A stretch of 64,000 nt of DNA from Chloroflexota bacterium (GTDB lineage Bacteria > Chloroflexota > Dehalococcoidia > Tepidiformales > Tepidiformaceae): the NCBI GenBank assembly GCA_026702615.1, contig JAPPBY010000017.1, positions 186,001-250,000 on the forward strand, read 5' to 3'. Below the pieces are notes generated by a model. That model saw nothing but the letters and a program-made list of their open reading frames with translations, was not told the DNA's origin and made no database searches. This document shows, piece after piece, positions 18,099 through 26,602 of this stretch. Position numbers and translations under genes: made by a program. Every line of letters begins with the position of its first letter. The stretch's first letter is position 1.

Positions 18099-19814
18099 AT
18101 GACGGACACCAGGGAATCGGACGCGACGCAGCCCAGCCTGTTTTCGGATGAGGCGCTGGCGGAGCTGTCGCGGGTGGTGCACGGCTGGGAGGAAGGGCCA
18201 CTGGCGAAGGCGCTGCAGCGGTCGCCGGAGCGGTCGGACGGGTTCGCCACGAGCAGTCTCGATGTGCACCGGCTCTACACGCCACTCGATGTCGCGGACC
18301 TCGACTACGAACGCGACCTCGGCTTCCCCGGCGAGTATCCGTTCACGCGCGGCGTGCAGCCGACGATGTACCGCGGGCGCCTCTGGACGATGCGCCAGTA
18401 TGCGGGGTTCGGCACGGCGGAAGAGTCGAACCAGAAGTTTCGCTACCTGCTGAGCCAGGGGCAGACGGGCCTCTCCGTCGCGTTCGACCTGCCCAGCCAG
18501 CTCGGCTACGACTCCGACGACCCGATGGCGATCGCGGAGGTCGGCCAGGTCGGGGTCGCGATCGACTCGCTGTACGACATGGAGACGCTGTTCGCGGAGA
18601 TCCCGCTGAACAAGGTCTCGACGAGCATGACGATCAACGCGCCGGCGGCGGTGATGCTGGCGATGTACGTGGCGGCGGGGGAGAAGCAGGGCGTGCCCGC
18701 GGAGAAGCTGCGGGGCACGGTCCAGAACGACGTGCTGAAGGAGTACGTGGCGCGCGGGACCTATATCTTCCCGCCGGGGCCGAGCGTGCGGCTGGCGGCG
18801 GACGTGATGGCGTTCTGCGCGAAGGACGTGCCGCTCTGGAACACGATCAGCGTGAGCGGCTACCACATCCGGGATGCGGGCTCGACGGCGGCGCAGGAGA
18901 TCGGGTTCACCTTCGCGAACGCCTGCGCCTACATCGAGGCGGCGCTCGCGCGGGGGCTCGAGATCGACGAGTTCGCGCCGCGCATCAGTTGGATTTTCAA
19001 CACGCACAACCACTTCTTCGAGGAGGTGGCGAAGTACCGGGCGCTTCGGCGTCTGTGGGCGCGACTGCTGAAGGAACGGTACGGGGCGAAGAATCCGCGC
19101 TCGATGATGCTGCGCACGCACACGCAGACGGGCGGCAGCACGCTGATGGCGCAGCAGCCGGAGAACAACATCGTGCGGGCGGCCGTGCAGACGCTAGCGG
19201 CGGTGACGGGCGGCGTGCAGAGCATCGCGCTGAGCTGCTTCGACGAGGCCCTGGCGCTACCCACGGACGAGGCGCAGCGGATTGCGCTGCGGACGCAGCA
19301 AATCATCGCGCACGAGACGGGCGCGGCGGACACGGTCGACCCGTTCGCGGGCAGCTATTACGTGGAGCACCTGACGAACGACCTGGAACGGCAGGCGGTC
19401 GCGATCATGGAAGAGGTGGAGTCGATGGGCGGGTCGGTCCCGGCCATCGAGAGCGGCTGGATGCAGAATCAGATCGCGGAGGCGAGCTGGAAGTACCAGC
19501 AACGCGTCGACGATGGCGACGAGGTGGTCGTGGGGGTGAACGACTTCCAGGAGGGCGGCGACCAGCCGCAGACGATCTTCAGCGTCGACCGGCGGCTCGT
19601 GGACGAGCAGCTTTCGCGGCTGGAGCACCACCGTCGCGAGCGCGACCCGGAGGCGGTCGCCAGCGCGATCGCGGGGCTGAAGGCAGCCTGCGAGGGCGAC
19701 GCAAACCTGCTGCCGCCGATTCTCGACGCGGTGCGTGCCTACGCCACGCTGGGCGAGATCTGCGGGGCGATGCGCGAGGTGTTCGGGGAGTACCGGCCGC
19801 CGACGGTCATCTAG
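18099..19814 (+). CDS. Methylmalonyl-CoA mutase, large (alpha) subunit without B12 domain
   Basis: A 571-aa TIM-barrel subunit. TMYRGRLWTMRQYAGFGTAEESNQKF carries the Tyr and Arg of the methylmalonyl-CoA pocket, QTGLSVAFDLPSQLGYDSD is family-typical, and GTVQNDVLKEYVARGTYIFPP holds the second specificity Arg. SGYHIRDAG and RTHTQTGGSTLMAQQPENN follow. Retention of Tyr in RQYAGF favours methylmalonyl-CoA over isobutyryl-CoA. The cobalamin-binding subunit must be encoded elsewhere, as no DxHxxG protein is in the window. ATG 18099 has GGGGAGG about 6 nt upstream. The role would be propionate or branched-chain metabolism. Confidence 0.93.
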   Translation: MTDTRESDATQPSLFSDEALAELSRVVHGWEEGPLAKALQRSPERSDGFATSSLDVHRLYTPLDVADLDYERDLGFPGEYPFTRGVQPTMYRGRLWTMRQYAGFGTAEESNQKFRYLLSQGQTGLSVAFDLPSQLGYDSDDPMAIAEVGQVGVAIDSLYDMETLFAEIPLNKVSTSMTINAPAAVMLAMYVAAGEKQGVPAEKLRGTVQNDVLKEYVARGTYIFPPGPSVRLAADVMAFCAKDVPLWNTISVSGYHIRDAGSTAAQEIGFTFANACAYIEAALARGLEIDEFAPRISWIFNTHNHFFEEVAKYRALRRLWARLLKERYGAKNPRSMMLRTHTQTGGSTLMAQQPENNIVRAAVQTLAAVTGGVQSIALSCFDEALALPTDEAQRIALRTQQIIAHETGAADTVDPFAGSYYVEHLTNDLERQAVAIMEEVESMGGSVPAIESGWMQNQIAEASWKYQQRVDDGDEVVVGVNDFQEGGDQPQTIFSVDRRLVDEQLSRLEHHRRERDPEAVASAIAGLKAACEGDANLLPPILDAVRAYATLGEICGAMREVFGEYRPPTVI

Positions 19815-19865
19815 CCCCTTCCGGTACGCTGGCCCCAGCCAGACAAGCGACGGGGGGGGGCGGTC

Positions 19866-21164
19866 ATGAGCGACTCCGAACGGGACCTCCTTGAGGCTGC
19901 GCGCCGGTTCAGCTTCGGCGGGCGCATGGACGCTTCGAGTGCGGGTCCGATCTTCGTGCGTGGAAGCGGTTCCGAAGTCGAGGACGTCAATGGGAAACGC
20001 TATCTCGACTTCAACTCCGGGCAGATGTGCGCCTGGCTGGGGCACAACCACCCGGCAATCGTCGAGGCCGTGGCGGAAGCCTGCGAGAGGCTGATCCACG
20101 CGCACAGCAGCTACTACAACGACCAGGAGATCCGGCTGGCGGAACGGCTCGCGCGGCTCCTGCCGGAGCCCCTGCGCAAGAGCCTGTTCCTGCAGTCGGG
20201 AGCCGACGCCAACGAGGCGGCGATCAACATCGCGCGGAAGTACACGGGCGGGTTCGAGGTGGCCAGCCCCCACGTGTCGTTCCACGGCATGTCGGACACG
20301 ACGCGGGGGCTCACGTTCGCGGGATGGCATCGCGGGTACGGCCCGCCACAGCCGGGGCTGATGGCGATGCTCGCGCCCTACTGCTACCGCTGTCCGATCG
20401 GGCTCAAGCCCGATTCCTGCGACATCGCCTGCCTCGACGCGTCGTTCGAGCTGATCGATGCCCAAACCACGTCGCGTCCTGCGGCTGTGCTGACGGAGCC
20501 GATCTTCTCCGCCGGGGGCGTCATCGAGCCGCCTTCGGGCTGGCTGTCGGAGCTCAAGGCGCGATGCGAAGAGCGGGGCATGCTGCTCATCCTCGACGAG
20601 GAGCAAACGGGGTTGGGCAAGACGGGCGACACCTTCGCGTTCGAGCAGGAAGGGGTCGTACCCGACATCCTCACGCTGGCGAAGCACTTCGGCGGCGGCA
20701 TCACCCTGTCCTCCGTCAGCACATCGGCGGAGATCGAGGAGCGCGTGGTTGAGGACGAGTTCATCGTCACGCACTCGCACTCAAACGACCCGCTGGCCTG
20801 CGCGGCAGGCCGGGCGACCCTGGATACGCTGGAAGGGGAGGGACTGGCAGGCATCGCGAGACGCCTGGGAGGGCGGCTGAAGTCGAAGCTGCAGGGGCTG
20901 GCGGAGCGGTTCGAGATCGTGGGCGACGTTCGGGGACGGGGACTGCTGCTGGGCATCGAGCTGGTGCGCGACCGCGAAACGAAAGAGCCGGCGACGACCG
21001 AGGGCCGCGCCATCGCTCAGCGCTGCCTCGAGAACGGGCTCATCTTCAGCGTCAGGCGGGAGGGTTCCGTCCTGCGATTCGTGCCCCCGGCGAGCACGAC
21101 AGAGGAGCAGATCGACGAGGCAGCGGCGCTCCTCGAGGACGCATTCGCGGAGGTCTGCCGGTAG
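19866..21164 (+). CDS. Class III PLP aminotransferase, 2,2-dialkylglycine decarboxylase-like
   Basis: A 432-aa fold-type I PLP enzyme. The Asp that binds the pyridine nitrogen is in LLILDEEQTGLGKTG (Asp244) and the Schiff-base Lys in ILTLAKHFGGG (Lys273). The stretches EPIFSAGGVIEPPSGW, CEERGMLLILDE and GDVRGRGLLLGIELVRDRETKEP follow the bacterial dialkylglycine decarboxylase sequence closely as I recall it. The usual DEAQTG is DEEQTG here. A general omega-aminotransferase is the alternative. A run of nine G's precedes the ATG and blurs the ribosome site. TACGCT stands about 38 nt upstream. Confidence 0.85.
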   Translation: MSDSERDLLEAARRFSFGGRMDASSAGPIFVRGSGSEVEDVNGKRYLDFNSGQMCAWLGHNHPAIVEAVAEACERLIHAHSSYYNDQEIRLAERLARLLPEPLRKSLFLQSGADANEAAINIARKYTGGFEVASPHVSFHGMSDTTRGLTFAGWHRGYGPPQPGLMAMLAPYCYRCPIGLKPDSCDIACLDASFELIDAQTTSRPAAVLTEPIFSAGGVIEPPSGWLSELKARCEERGMLLILDEEQTGLGKTGDTFAFEQEGVVPDILTLAKHFGGGITLSSVSTSAEIEERVVEDEFIVTHSHSNDPLACAAGRATLDTLEGEGLAGIARRLGGRLKSKLQGLAERFEIVGDVRGRGLLLGIELVRDRETKEPATTEGRAIAQRCLENGLIFSVRREGSVLRFVPPASTTEEQIDEAAALLEDAFAEVCR

Positions 21165-21226
21165 ATCGGGCGCCCTCGGGTGTCGGGTACGCTGGATCCC
21201 ACGCAGTTCAGCGCAGGGAGACGGGC

Positions 21227-21442
21227 ATGTCAGCAGAACCGATCAGCTACACGTGCACGAGGTGCTCCAATCCATCGTTCACGACGGAAGACCTCTTCCT
21301 CGCGGGGAAGTGGGGGCGCTTCTTCGACATGCAGAGCAAGAAGTTCACAGCTGTCATGTGCGAGAACTGCGGCTACACGGAGTTCTACCGCCAGCAGGGC
21401 AGCCGGGCAGGGAACATCCTCGACCTGCTCGCGAGCGGCTAG
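21227..21442 (+). CDS. Zinc-ribbon protein (DUF2082-type)
   Basis: A 71-aa protein with two CxxC knuckles, YTCTRCSNPSF and MCENCGYTEFY, separated by a hydrophobic loop ending FFDMQSKKFTAVM. The pattern matches small 'nucleic-acid-binding Zn-ribbon' proteins of the DUF2082 kind; DNA or RNA binding has not been shown for this gene. The ribosome site is GGGAGAC. A TACGCT box at about 21188 probably starts the transcript. The gene stands alone, convergent with the next. Confidence 0.8.
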   Translation: MSAEPISYTCTRCSNPSFTTEDLFLAGKWGRFFDMQSKKFTAVMCENCGYTEFYRQQGSRAGNILDLLASG

Positions 21443-21445
21443 GGC

Positions 21446-22630
21446 TCAGATGACGGCGGCCTCGCGGAACGACTCGATGTCGTCCCAGGAGTAGCCGAGC
21501 TCGGTCAGGTAGCGCTCGGTGGAATCGCCGAGCTCAGGGGGTGGGGCGACCTCGGTCTGGGGCTCGCGGCCGAACTGGATCGGGCTTCCCACGACGAGCG
21601 CCTCGCCAAAGGAGGCGTGGGGCATGGCGGCGATGTAGCCGTTCGCGCGTGCCTGGGGGTCGGCGAGGATGTCGGCGTAGGTCTGGACGGGCCCGCAGAA
21701 GATGTCGCGGGCGCGGAAGCGGCCGATCCACTCGTTTGTCGTGCCGGTGCGGATCGCCTTCTCGAGGTGGGGATGAATCTCAGCCATGGCGGCGGCGCGG
21801 GAGCGGTCGTCGGGGTAGCGCTCGGCGAGTTCGTTGAGGCCGAGCTCGTCGCAGAGGGACGCGAACTTGTCGGTTGTCGCGCCGCCGATGACGAGCCAGC
21901 CGTCGGCGGTCTGGTAAGAGCGCCAGACGGAGCGGGAGGTGAGGAGGGGGTGGCCGAGGCCGGCCCGCGGGGCCGTGTCGCCGGAGAATGACTCGGTGTT
22001 GATCTCCCAGGACTGGAGGGCGATCTGGGAGCCGTAGAGGGAGACATCGACCTGCTCGCCTTCGCCGGTACGCTCACGCTTGACGAGAGCGGCGAGGATG
22101 CCCGAGCAGAGGATCATGGCGCCGACCTGGTCGGCGATGGCGGCGCCGGTGGGGGTGGGAGGGCCGTCTTCGGGGCCGCTCCGGAGCATGATGCCGCCGG
22201 AGGCCTGGCCGATGATGTCGTTGCCGGGGACGGGGGTGCGGTCGCCGTGGGGGCCGAAGGCGGAGGCGCAGGCGTAGACGATACGGGGGTTGAGGGCGGA
22301 GAAGGTCTCGTAATCAAAGCCGAGCCGGTCCATGGCGCCGGGGCGCATGTTGCTGACGACGACATCCACCTGCTTGACGAAGCGTCGGACGATCTCGCGG
22401 GCCTCGGGGCGGCGCACATCGAGGGTGATGCTGTGCTTGCCGCGGTTATGGGCGACGAAATAGGAGGTGGGGGCGCTGCGGCGGCCACCGACGCCGCGCC
22501 CGCGCTCCCCCTCCCGGTGTTCGACCTTGATGACCTCGGCGCCCATGTCGGCCAGCAGGGTCGTGGCGTAGGGGCCCTGCTGGGCCCAGGTGAAATCGAG
22601 CACGCGGATGCCTTCGAGCGGACGTCCCAT
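21446..22630 (-). CDS. Family III CoA-transferase (CaiB/BaiF)
   Basis: A 394-aa enzyme. LEGIRVLDFTWAQQGPYATTLLADMGAEVIKVE is the family N-terminus and NRGKHSITLDVRRPEAREI the CoA-binding region. The catalytic Asp that forms the aspartyl-CoA intermediate is visible in PGNDIIGQASGG (Asp138). Family members exchange CoA between carboxylic acids such as formyl/oxalate, carnitine or succinyl/benzylsuccinate; the substrate here is unknown. ATG 22630 has GGAGGGAAGAC just upstream, preferred over 22663. Confidence 0.93.
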   Translation of the reverse strand: MGRPLEGIRVLDFTWAQQGPYATTLLADMGAEVIKVEHREGERGRGVGGRRSAPTSYFVAHNRGKHSITLDVRRPEAREIVRRFVKQVDVVVSNMRPGAMDRLGFDYETFSALNPRIVYACASAFGPHGDRTPVPGNDIIGQASGGIMLRSGPEDGPPTPTGAAIADQVGAMILCSGILAALVKRERTGEGEQVDVSLYGSQIALQSWEINTESFSGDTAPRAGLGHPLLTSRSVWRSYQTADGWLVIGGATTDKFASLCDELGLNELAERYPDDRSRAAAMAEIHPHLEKAIRTGTTNEWIGRFRARDIFCGPVQTYADILADPQARANGYIAAMPHASFGEALVVGSPIQFGREPQTEVAPPPELGDSTERYLTELGYSWDDIESFREAAVI

Positions 22631-22684
22631 GTCTTCCCTCCGAAGTCGTGGGGAGCATGGCACAGGGGCGGGCGAAGGCGCGAG

Positions 22685-23821
22685 TCAGGCGCGCAGTGGC
22701 TGGAGGCTACGGTAGGTGGCGCAGCGCCAGACCCACTCGAAGGGGCCGTAGCGGAACCGGTCGAGCCACGGCTGGGACCAGGCCAGCTGCACGACCCAGA
22801 CGGCGACGATGAAGAGGAGGATCCAACTGCGGTTCAGATCGCCCGGCTCGAAGAGGGTGCGGAGGACGATGACGCCGATGATCGTCTGCGTGAGGTAGTT
22901 GGTGAGGGCCATGCGCCCGACGGCGTGGATGCGCCGGTGGAGGGCGCCCTCGCCGCGCAGGTTCCAGAGCGCGATCAGGCTGAGGTAGGCCAACGCGAGG
23001 GGGAGGGTGGCGAACGTGTTGGGGACGGCGCCCATGATGGCGACGTCAGCGGAGAAATCGGTGGCGGCCATCCAGGTGAAGCCGCCAATCGAGAGCGGCA
23101 GTCCGATGCCGAATCCCCACACTGCGAGGCGGCGGTAGAAGGCCGGGGAACGGGCGCCCGTGATGACACCGGTGCGATAGAGGGCGACGCCGATCAGCAT
23201 CATGCCGAGGGCGCGGAGGAAGCCGTCGGCGACGAACCAGCCATCAACGCGGGCGGCGGCGCCGAAGCCGAAGAAGCCGTCCCCCACAACGTCGGGAGCC
23301 ACGTCGGCCTCCGGAAGCCAGAACTGGCCGAGGTCAGCAGCACTCTCGATGGTCGGCTGGACGACAAGCGCCAGCGCCACGGCGCCCAAAATGGCGAGGC
23401 CGCCGAGCGCAAACAGCATGGCTGCTCGAAGCCGGTGCAGGGCGATGAGGAAGACCGAGCAGATGGCGTAGAGGATGAGCACGTCGCCGTCCCAGAGGGC
23501 GCCGTGGAGGATGCCGATGCCCAGCAGGAGCAGGTTGCGCCAGAAGCTGAGCCAGCCCGCGCGCCGTCCCTTGTCACGGGCGCGTTCGAAGAAGAGGACG
23601 ATGCCGGCGCCGAACAGCATCGAGAAGAGGCCCATGAACTTCTGGTCGACGAAGATCTCGCCGGCGCCACCGATGACCCAGTCGAACCAGGTGTCGATGC
23701 CACCAGCGCCGATATTCCAGTAGGCGGCCGGCTCCAGCCCAAAGGAGACGGCGTTCATCACGAGGATGCCGAGCACGGCCACGCCGCGGATGGCATCGAG
23801 CGTGGTAATCCGCTCCCCCAA
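22685..23821 (-). CDS. DUF418-family membrane protein
   Basis: A 378-aa protein with about eight to ten membrane segments. The start RITTLDAIRGVAVLGILVMN and the C-terminal GRMALTNYLTQTIIGVIVLRTLF...WSQPWLDRFRYGPFEWVWR are signatures of the YeiB/DUF418 family, whose function is not established. The start is TTG 23821, the only in-frame candidate near the homologous beginning. It lies 41 nt after the alcohol dehydrogenase stop on the same strand. Confidence 0.88.
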   Translation of the reverse strand: MGERITTLDAIRGVAVLGILVMNAVSFGLEPAAYWNIGAGGIDTWFDWVIGGAGEIFVDQKFMGLFSMLFGAGIVLFFERARDKGRRAGWLSFWRNLLLLGIGILHGALWDGDVLILYAICSVFLIALHRLRAAMLFALGGLAILGAVALALVVQPTIESAADLGQFWLPEADVAPDVVGDGFFGFGAAARVDGWFVADGFLRALGMMLIGVALYRTGVITGARSPAFYRRLAVWGFGIGLPLSIGGFTWMAATDFSADVAIMGAVPNTFATLPLALAYLSLIALWNLRGEGALHRRIHAVGRMALTNYLTQTIIGVIVLRTLFEPGDLNRSWILLFIVAVWVVQLAWSQPWLDRFRYGPFEWVWRCATYRSLQPLRA

Positions 23822-23862
23822 ACCCGTGGGCGCGAGGCGTTCGGGCGTGGCCGGCTCGGCCG

Positions 23863-24888
23863 CTATGGGAGCAACCTGACCTTGATGGAGCCGGAGGACT
23901 TGTCGTCGGCGGTCTGGAAGGCCTCGGGGGCGCGGTTGAGGGGGAAGTTGTGGGTGACGAGCGGCCGGAGGGGCTCGATAAGCTCGTCGAGGAGGTCGGT
24001 GGCGAGCCCGAATTCGGTGCGAGGCCCGGGGCGTCCGTAGCAGACGGCTCCGACGAGGCGTACTTCCTTGAGGAGGAGGGGCGTGGCGGGCAGGGAAACC
24101 TCGCTGCCAAAGGCGCCGAGCATGACCACGGTGCCACGGTTGCGGACCAGGGCGATGCCCTCGTCGATGGTGGGAGCGCTGCCCCCGACGGTCTCGATGA
24201 CGGCATCGACGGGGAGGCCCTTCAACTCCCGGCGAGCCGTCTGCCCATCCGGGAAGACGGCGGTCGCTCCGAGGGCCTGCGCCATCTCGGCCTGGAAGGG
24301 GTGTCGGGCGGTGATGTAGACCTCGGTGGCGCCGGCACGGCGGGCGACAAGCAGGTTTACGAGGCCAACCGTGCCCGCACCGAGGATGACGGCGCGGCTG
24401 CCGAGGCGGATGCCCGCCTCGCTGACGCCGTGCACAGCGACGGCGACGGGCTCAGCAAGGGAGCCGTCCTCGGGGGCGACCCGGTCGGGGAGGGGATAGA
24501 CGGAAGTGGCGGGGGCGAGCATGGCCTCGGCCATGCCGCCGGCGCCATCGCCGCCGAGGAAGACGCGGTTCTGGCAGTGCCAGGTCTGGCCGGTGAGGCA
24601 CTCGTAGCAGCGGAAACAAACGGCGACAGGCTCCACGGAGACGTTTGCGCCCGTCTCAAGCTCCACGCCTTCGCCCACGGCCTCAACCACACCACCGACC
24701 TCGTGGCCGGGGGTGTTCACGGCGGGACCGCCGCGGCGGTAGCTGTGCAGGTCGCTGCCGCAGATGCCGGCTCCGACGACGCGCAGGCGCACCCAGCCGG
24801 GAGGCGGGTCGGTCAGCTCGCGCTCAATGACCTCGACGGCGCGGGGGCCGGCCCAGGAGACCGCCTGCATGGTGCTCACGTTGGGCAT
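23863..24888 (-). CDS. Zinc-dependent alcohol dehydrogenase (MDR family)
   Basis: A 341-aa medium-chain dehydrogenase. The catalytic zinc ligand Cys is in VGAGICGSDLHSY and His-Glu in TPGHEVGGVVEAVG. The structural zinc cysteines are in CFRCYECLTGQTWHC. The NAD(P) fold starts at AVILGAGTVGLVNLLVARRAGA. Closest types are threonine or sorbitol dehydrogenase-like enzymes; the alcohol oxidised is unknown. It is divergent from the small membrane protein gene, with a 72-bp gap. Confidence 0.92.
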   Translation of the reverse strand: MPNVSTMQAVSWAGPRAVEVIERELTDPPPGWVRLRVVGAGICGSDLHSYRRGGPAVNTPGHEVGGVVEAVGEGVELETGANVSVEPVAVCFRCYECLTGQTWHCQNRVFLGGDGAGGMAEAMLAPATSVYPLPDRVAPEDGSLAEPVAVAVHGVSEAGIRLGSRAVILGAGTVGLVNLLVARRAGATEVYITARHPFQAEMAQALGATAVFPDGQTARRELKGLPVDAVIETVGGSAPTIDEGIALVRNRGTVVMLGAFGSEVSLPATPLLLKEVRLVGAVCYGRPGPRTEFGLATDLLDELIEPLRPLVTHNFPLNRAPEAFQTADDKSSGSIKVRLLP

Positions 24889-24960
24889 GATACCGGGCTT
24901 ACATCCCTACCTCGTGGGACCGGTATGGTGGGGCGCCGGGACCACCCCCCGGGAGCGACC

Positions 24961-25287
24961 GTGACGTCAGAGCAGGAACGGGGTCTCCTTGCATTCGTCG
25001 CAGACCGGGTAAAGGGCGTTCCTGCTTTCTCCTGGTGGATCGGGCTGTCCTACTGGGTGGGGCTCGCAATCGTGGTGGTGGCGGCGCTGGGCGTTCTGGT
25101 GATGTTCGCCATCCTGGTGAACCCCCTGACCGCAGTGCTGGCAGGCGTGATCGTGGTGGCGCTGGGTGTGGCGCTGACCGGCGGCGTCACGCGACGCCGG
25201 CGCCTTCCTCCCGAGACGCTGTTCTATGCGGCACTTGCACTGATCCCGCTGTTCATTGCCCTGGCGCTCATCGCCATCATTACCTGA
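24961..25287 (+). CDS. Small membrane protein
   Basis: A 108-aa ORF embedded in a longer shadow ORF. GTG 24961 has GGGAG five bases upstream. Three hydrophobic stretches are visible: WIGLSYWVGLAIVVVAALGVLVMFAILV, LTAVLAGVIVVALGVAL, and FYAALALIPLFIALALIAII at the C-terminus, with a basic loop GGVTRRRRLP between. No family is recognised. The ribosome site and hydrophobic pattern support a real gene, although an earlier ATG at about 24925 is possible. Confidence 0.6.
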   Translation: MTSEQERGLLAFVADRVKGVPAFSWWIGLSYWVGLAIVVVAALGVLVMFAILVNPLTAVLAGVIVVALGVALTGGVTRRRRLPPETLFYAALALIPLFIALALIAIIT

Positions 25288-25346
25288 GCCACCTCCTCCT
25301 CCCTTGCGTAGACTCCGCGCGCGGCCTGGGCCGCGGGAGGTTGACG

Positions 25347-25712
25347 ATGGCGCGAGAGTACATCGACGTTCTCCGGCTTCCGGAGAGCATGCCGTGGCAC
25401 TACAGCCAGGCGGTAAAGGTCGGCGATACCGTCTACGTGGCGGGGCAGGTGGGCGCCGGGGAAGGCAGCATCGAAGCGCAGACGCAGAAGGCCTACGAGA
25501 GCGTCGTGGACGTGCTGGCAAAGGCGGGGGCGACGATGGACCACGTCGTGCGCGAAACCGTCTACCTGGCGGATCGAACGAAGCTGCCCGAGGTGGCGAA
25601 AGTCCGGGAGACGTTCTACGGCGACCGCTTCCCCGCGAGCACGGCGGTCTTCAGCGGGTCGGGCGACGGCTACGATATCGAGGTCGAGGTGACGGCGGTT
25701 ATCGACGACTAG
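25347..25712 (+). CDS. RidA family protein (reactive intermediate deaminase)
   Basis: A 121-aa Rid/YjgF protein. HYSQAVKVGDTVYVAGQVG is the first conserved strand pair, QTQKAYESVVDVLAKAGATMDHVVRETVYLAD the long helix and strand, and YDIEVEVTAVID the end. The canonical Arg of enamine/imine deaminases near the end (IEIEAIA context) is not obvious, so imine deaminase activity is uncertain. ATG 25347 has GGGAGG six bases upstream. It overlaps the convergent nucleotidyltransferase by 14 bp. Confidence 0.88.
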   Translation: MAREYIDVLRLPESMPWHYSQAVKVGDTVYVAGQVGAGEGSIEAQTQKAYESVVDVLAKAGATMDHVVRETVYLADRTKLPEVAKVRETFYGDRFPASTAVFSGSGDGYDIEVEVTAVIDD

Positions 25713-26436
25713 CGGCGCCCGCTGCACTGGTCGCGAAGAGGCGCTCGGCCTCGCGCAGGTCGGCTGCGGTGTCGATGTCGTACCAGAAGTGGCCGCTGAT
25801 ATCGACGGTTCCAAGGCGGCGTTCCTGGGCGAGCACAGCGAAGATGTCGCTGAGGCCGCAGTCTTGTGGGGCGGCGTCGACGGCCTGCCAGATGGCCGGC
25901 GAACAGACGAAGGCGCCCGCATCGAGCGCGTCCCAGTCGGCCACGGACTTGCCGATGGAGGTCACGAACCCGGAGCCGTCGGTGGCGAGCTTGGTGGCCT
26001 CGTCGGTGTAGGCGTCGGTACGGGGCGAGCGGTCGGCGGCGACGCGGCAGGTGTCGCCGAGGGGGTCGGCGGCAGCGGAGTCGAGGAGGGCCTGGAGAAG
26101 CGGGGAAGAGAAGGCGTGGTCGCACATGACGAGGAGGAAGCGCTCCTCGCCGCAGAAGTCGCGGGCGGCGGCGAGGGAGTAGGAGGCACCCTGGTGGAAG
26201 CGGGGGTTGGCGGCGAATTCCAGGGGGAGGCGGGCCCACTCCTGGGCGCCCTGGCGGACGGCGCGCTCTCCGTGACCGGTGACAACGAGGGCGCGCTCGA
26301 CGCCCGCTTCGGCAAGGGCGTTGAGGGTGTGGCCGACAAGGGGCTTGCCCGCGAGGGGGACGAGGGGCTTGGGGAGGCTGGGACCGGTCTCGCTGAGGCG
26401 CTGACCACGGCCCGCCGCAAGGACGACTGCCTTCAT
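25699..26436 (-). CDS. NTP transferase (sugar-phosphate / phosphocholine nucleotidyltransferase-like)
   Basis: A 245-aa protein of the GT-A nucleotidyltransferase fold. The signature KAVVLAAGRGQRL, followed by SLPKPLVPLAGKPLVGHTL, binds the NTP and gives the metal-site Lys. LLVMCDHAFSS is the Asp-containing strand and FWYDIDTAADLREAERL the usual C-terminal end. It would activate a phosphorylated sugar, inositol or choline with CTP or another NTP; which one is unknown. Start ATG 26436 begins directly at the motif. Confidence 0.85.
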   Translation of the reverse strand: MKAVVLAAGRGQRLSETGPSLPKPLVPLAGKPLVGHTLNALAEAGVERALVVTGHGERAVRQGAQEWARLPLEFAANPRFHQGASYSLAAARDFCGEERFLLVMCDHAFSSPLLQALLDSAAADPLGDTCRVAADRSPRTDAYTDEATKLATDGSGFVTSIGKSVADWDALDAGAFVCSPAIWQAVDAAPQDCGLSDIFAVLAQERRLGTVDISGHFWYDIDTAADLREAERLFATSAAGAASRR

Positions 26437-26505
26437 GCACGCTCCGGCGGGCGTGAGCCCGGAACTCGGAGGCAATCGTAGCCCATTTCCCGGACAGGGC
26501 GACTT

Positions 26506-26521
26506 GATAGGAACGCCTATC
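26506..26521. promoter_or_regulatory. Inverted repeat, possible operator of the iron-type ABC operon
   Basis: GATAGG-AACG-CCTATC is a perfect 6-bp inverted repeat in the 166-bp divergent gap. The overlapping TTGATA (26504) could be a -35 and GATACT (26525) a weak -10. TAGG...CCTA arms occur in iron-regulator boxes of the DtxR kind, but the spacing here differs, so the regulator is unknown. Confidence 0.3.
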
Positions 26522-26602
26522 TACGATACTTTGCCGTGGCTAACCTCGGGGTTGAGGCTGAATTTGAGCGCTTTCGCACTGCTGACGCGCGCACGGCTGG
26601 GG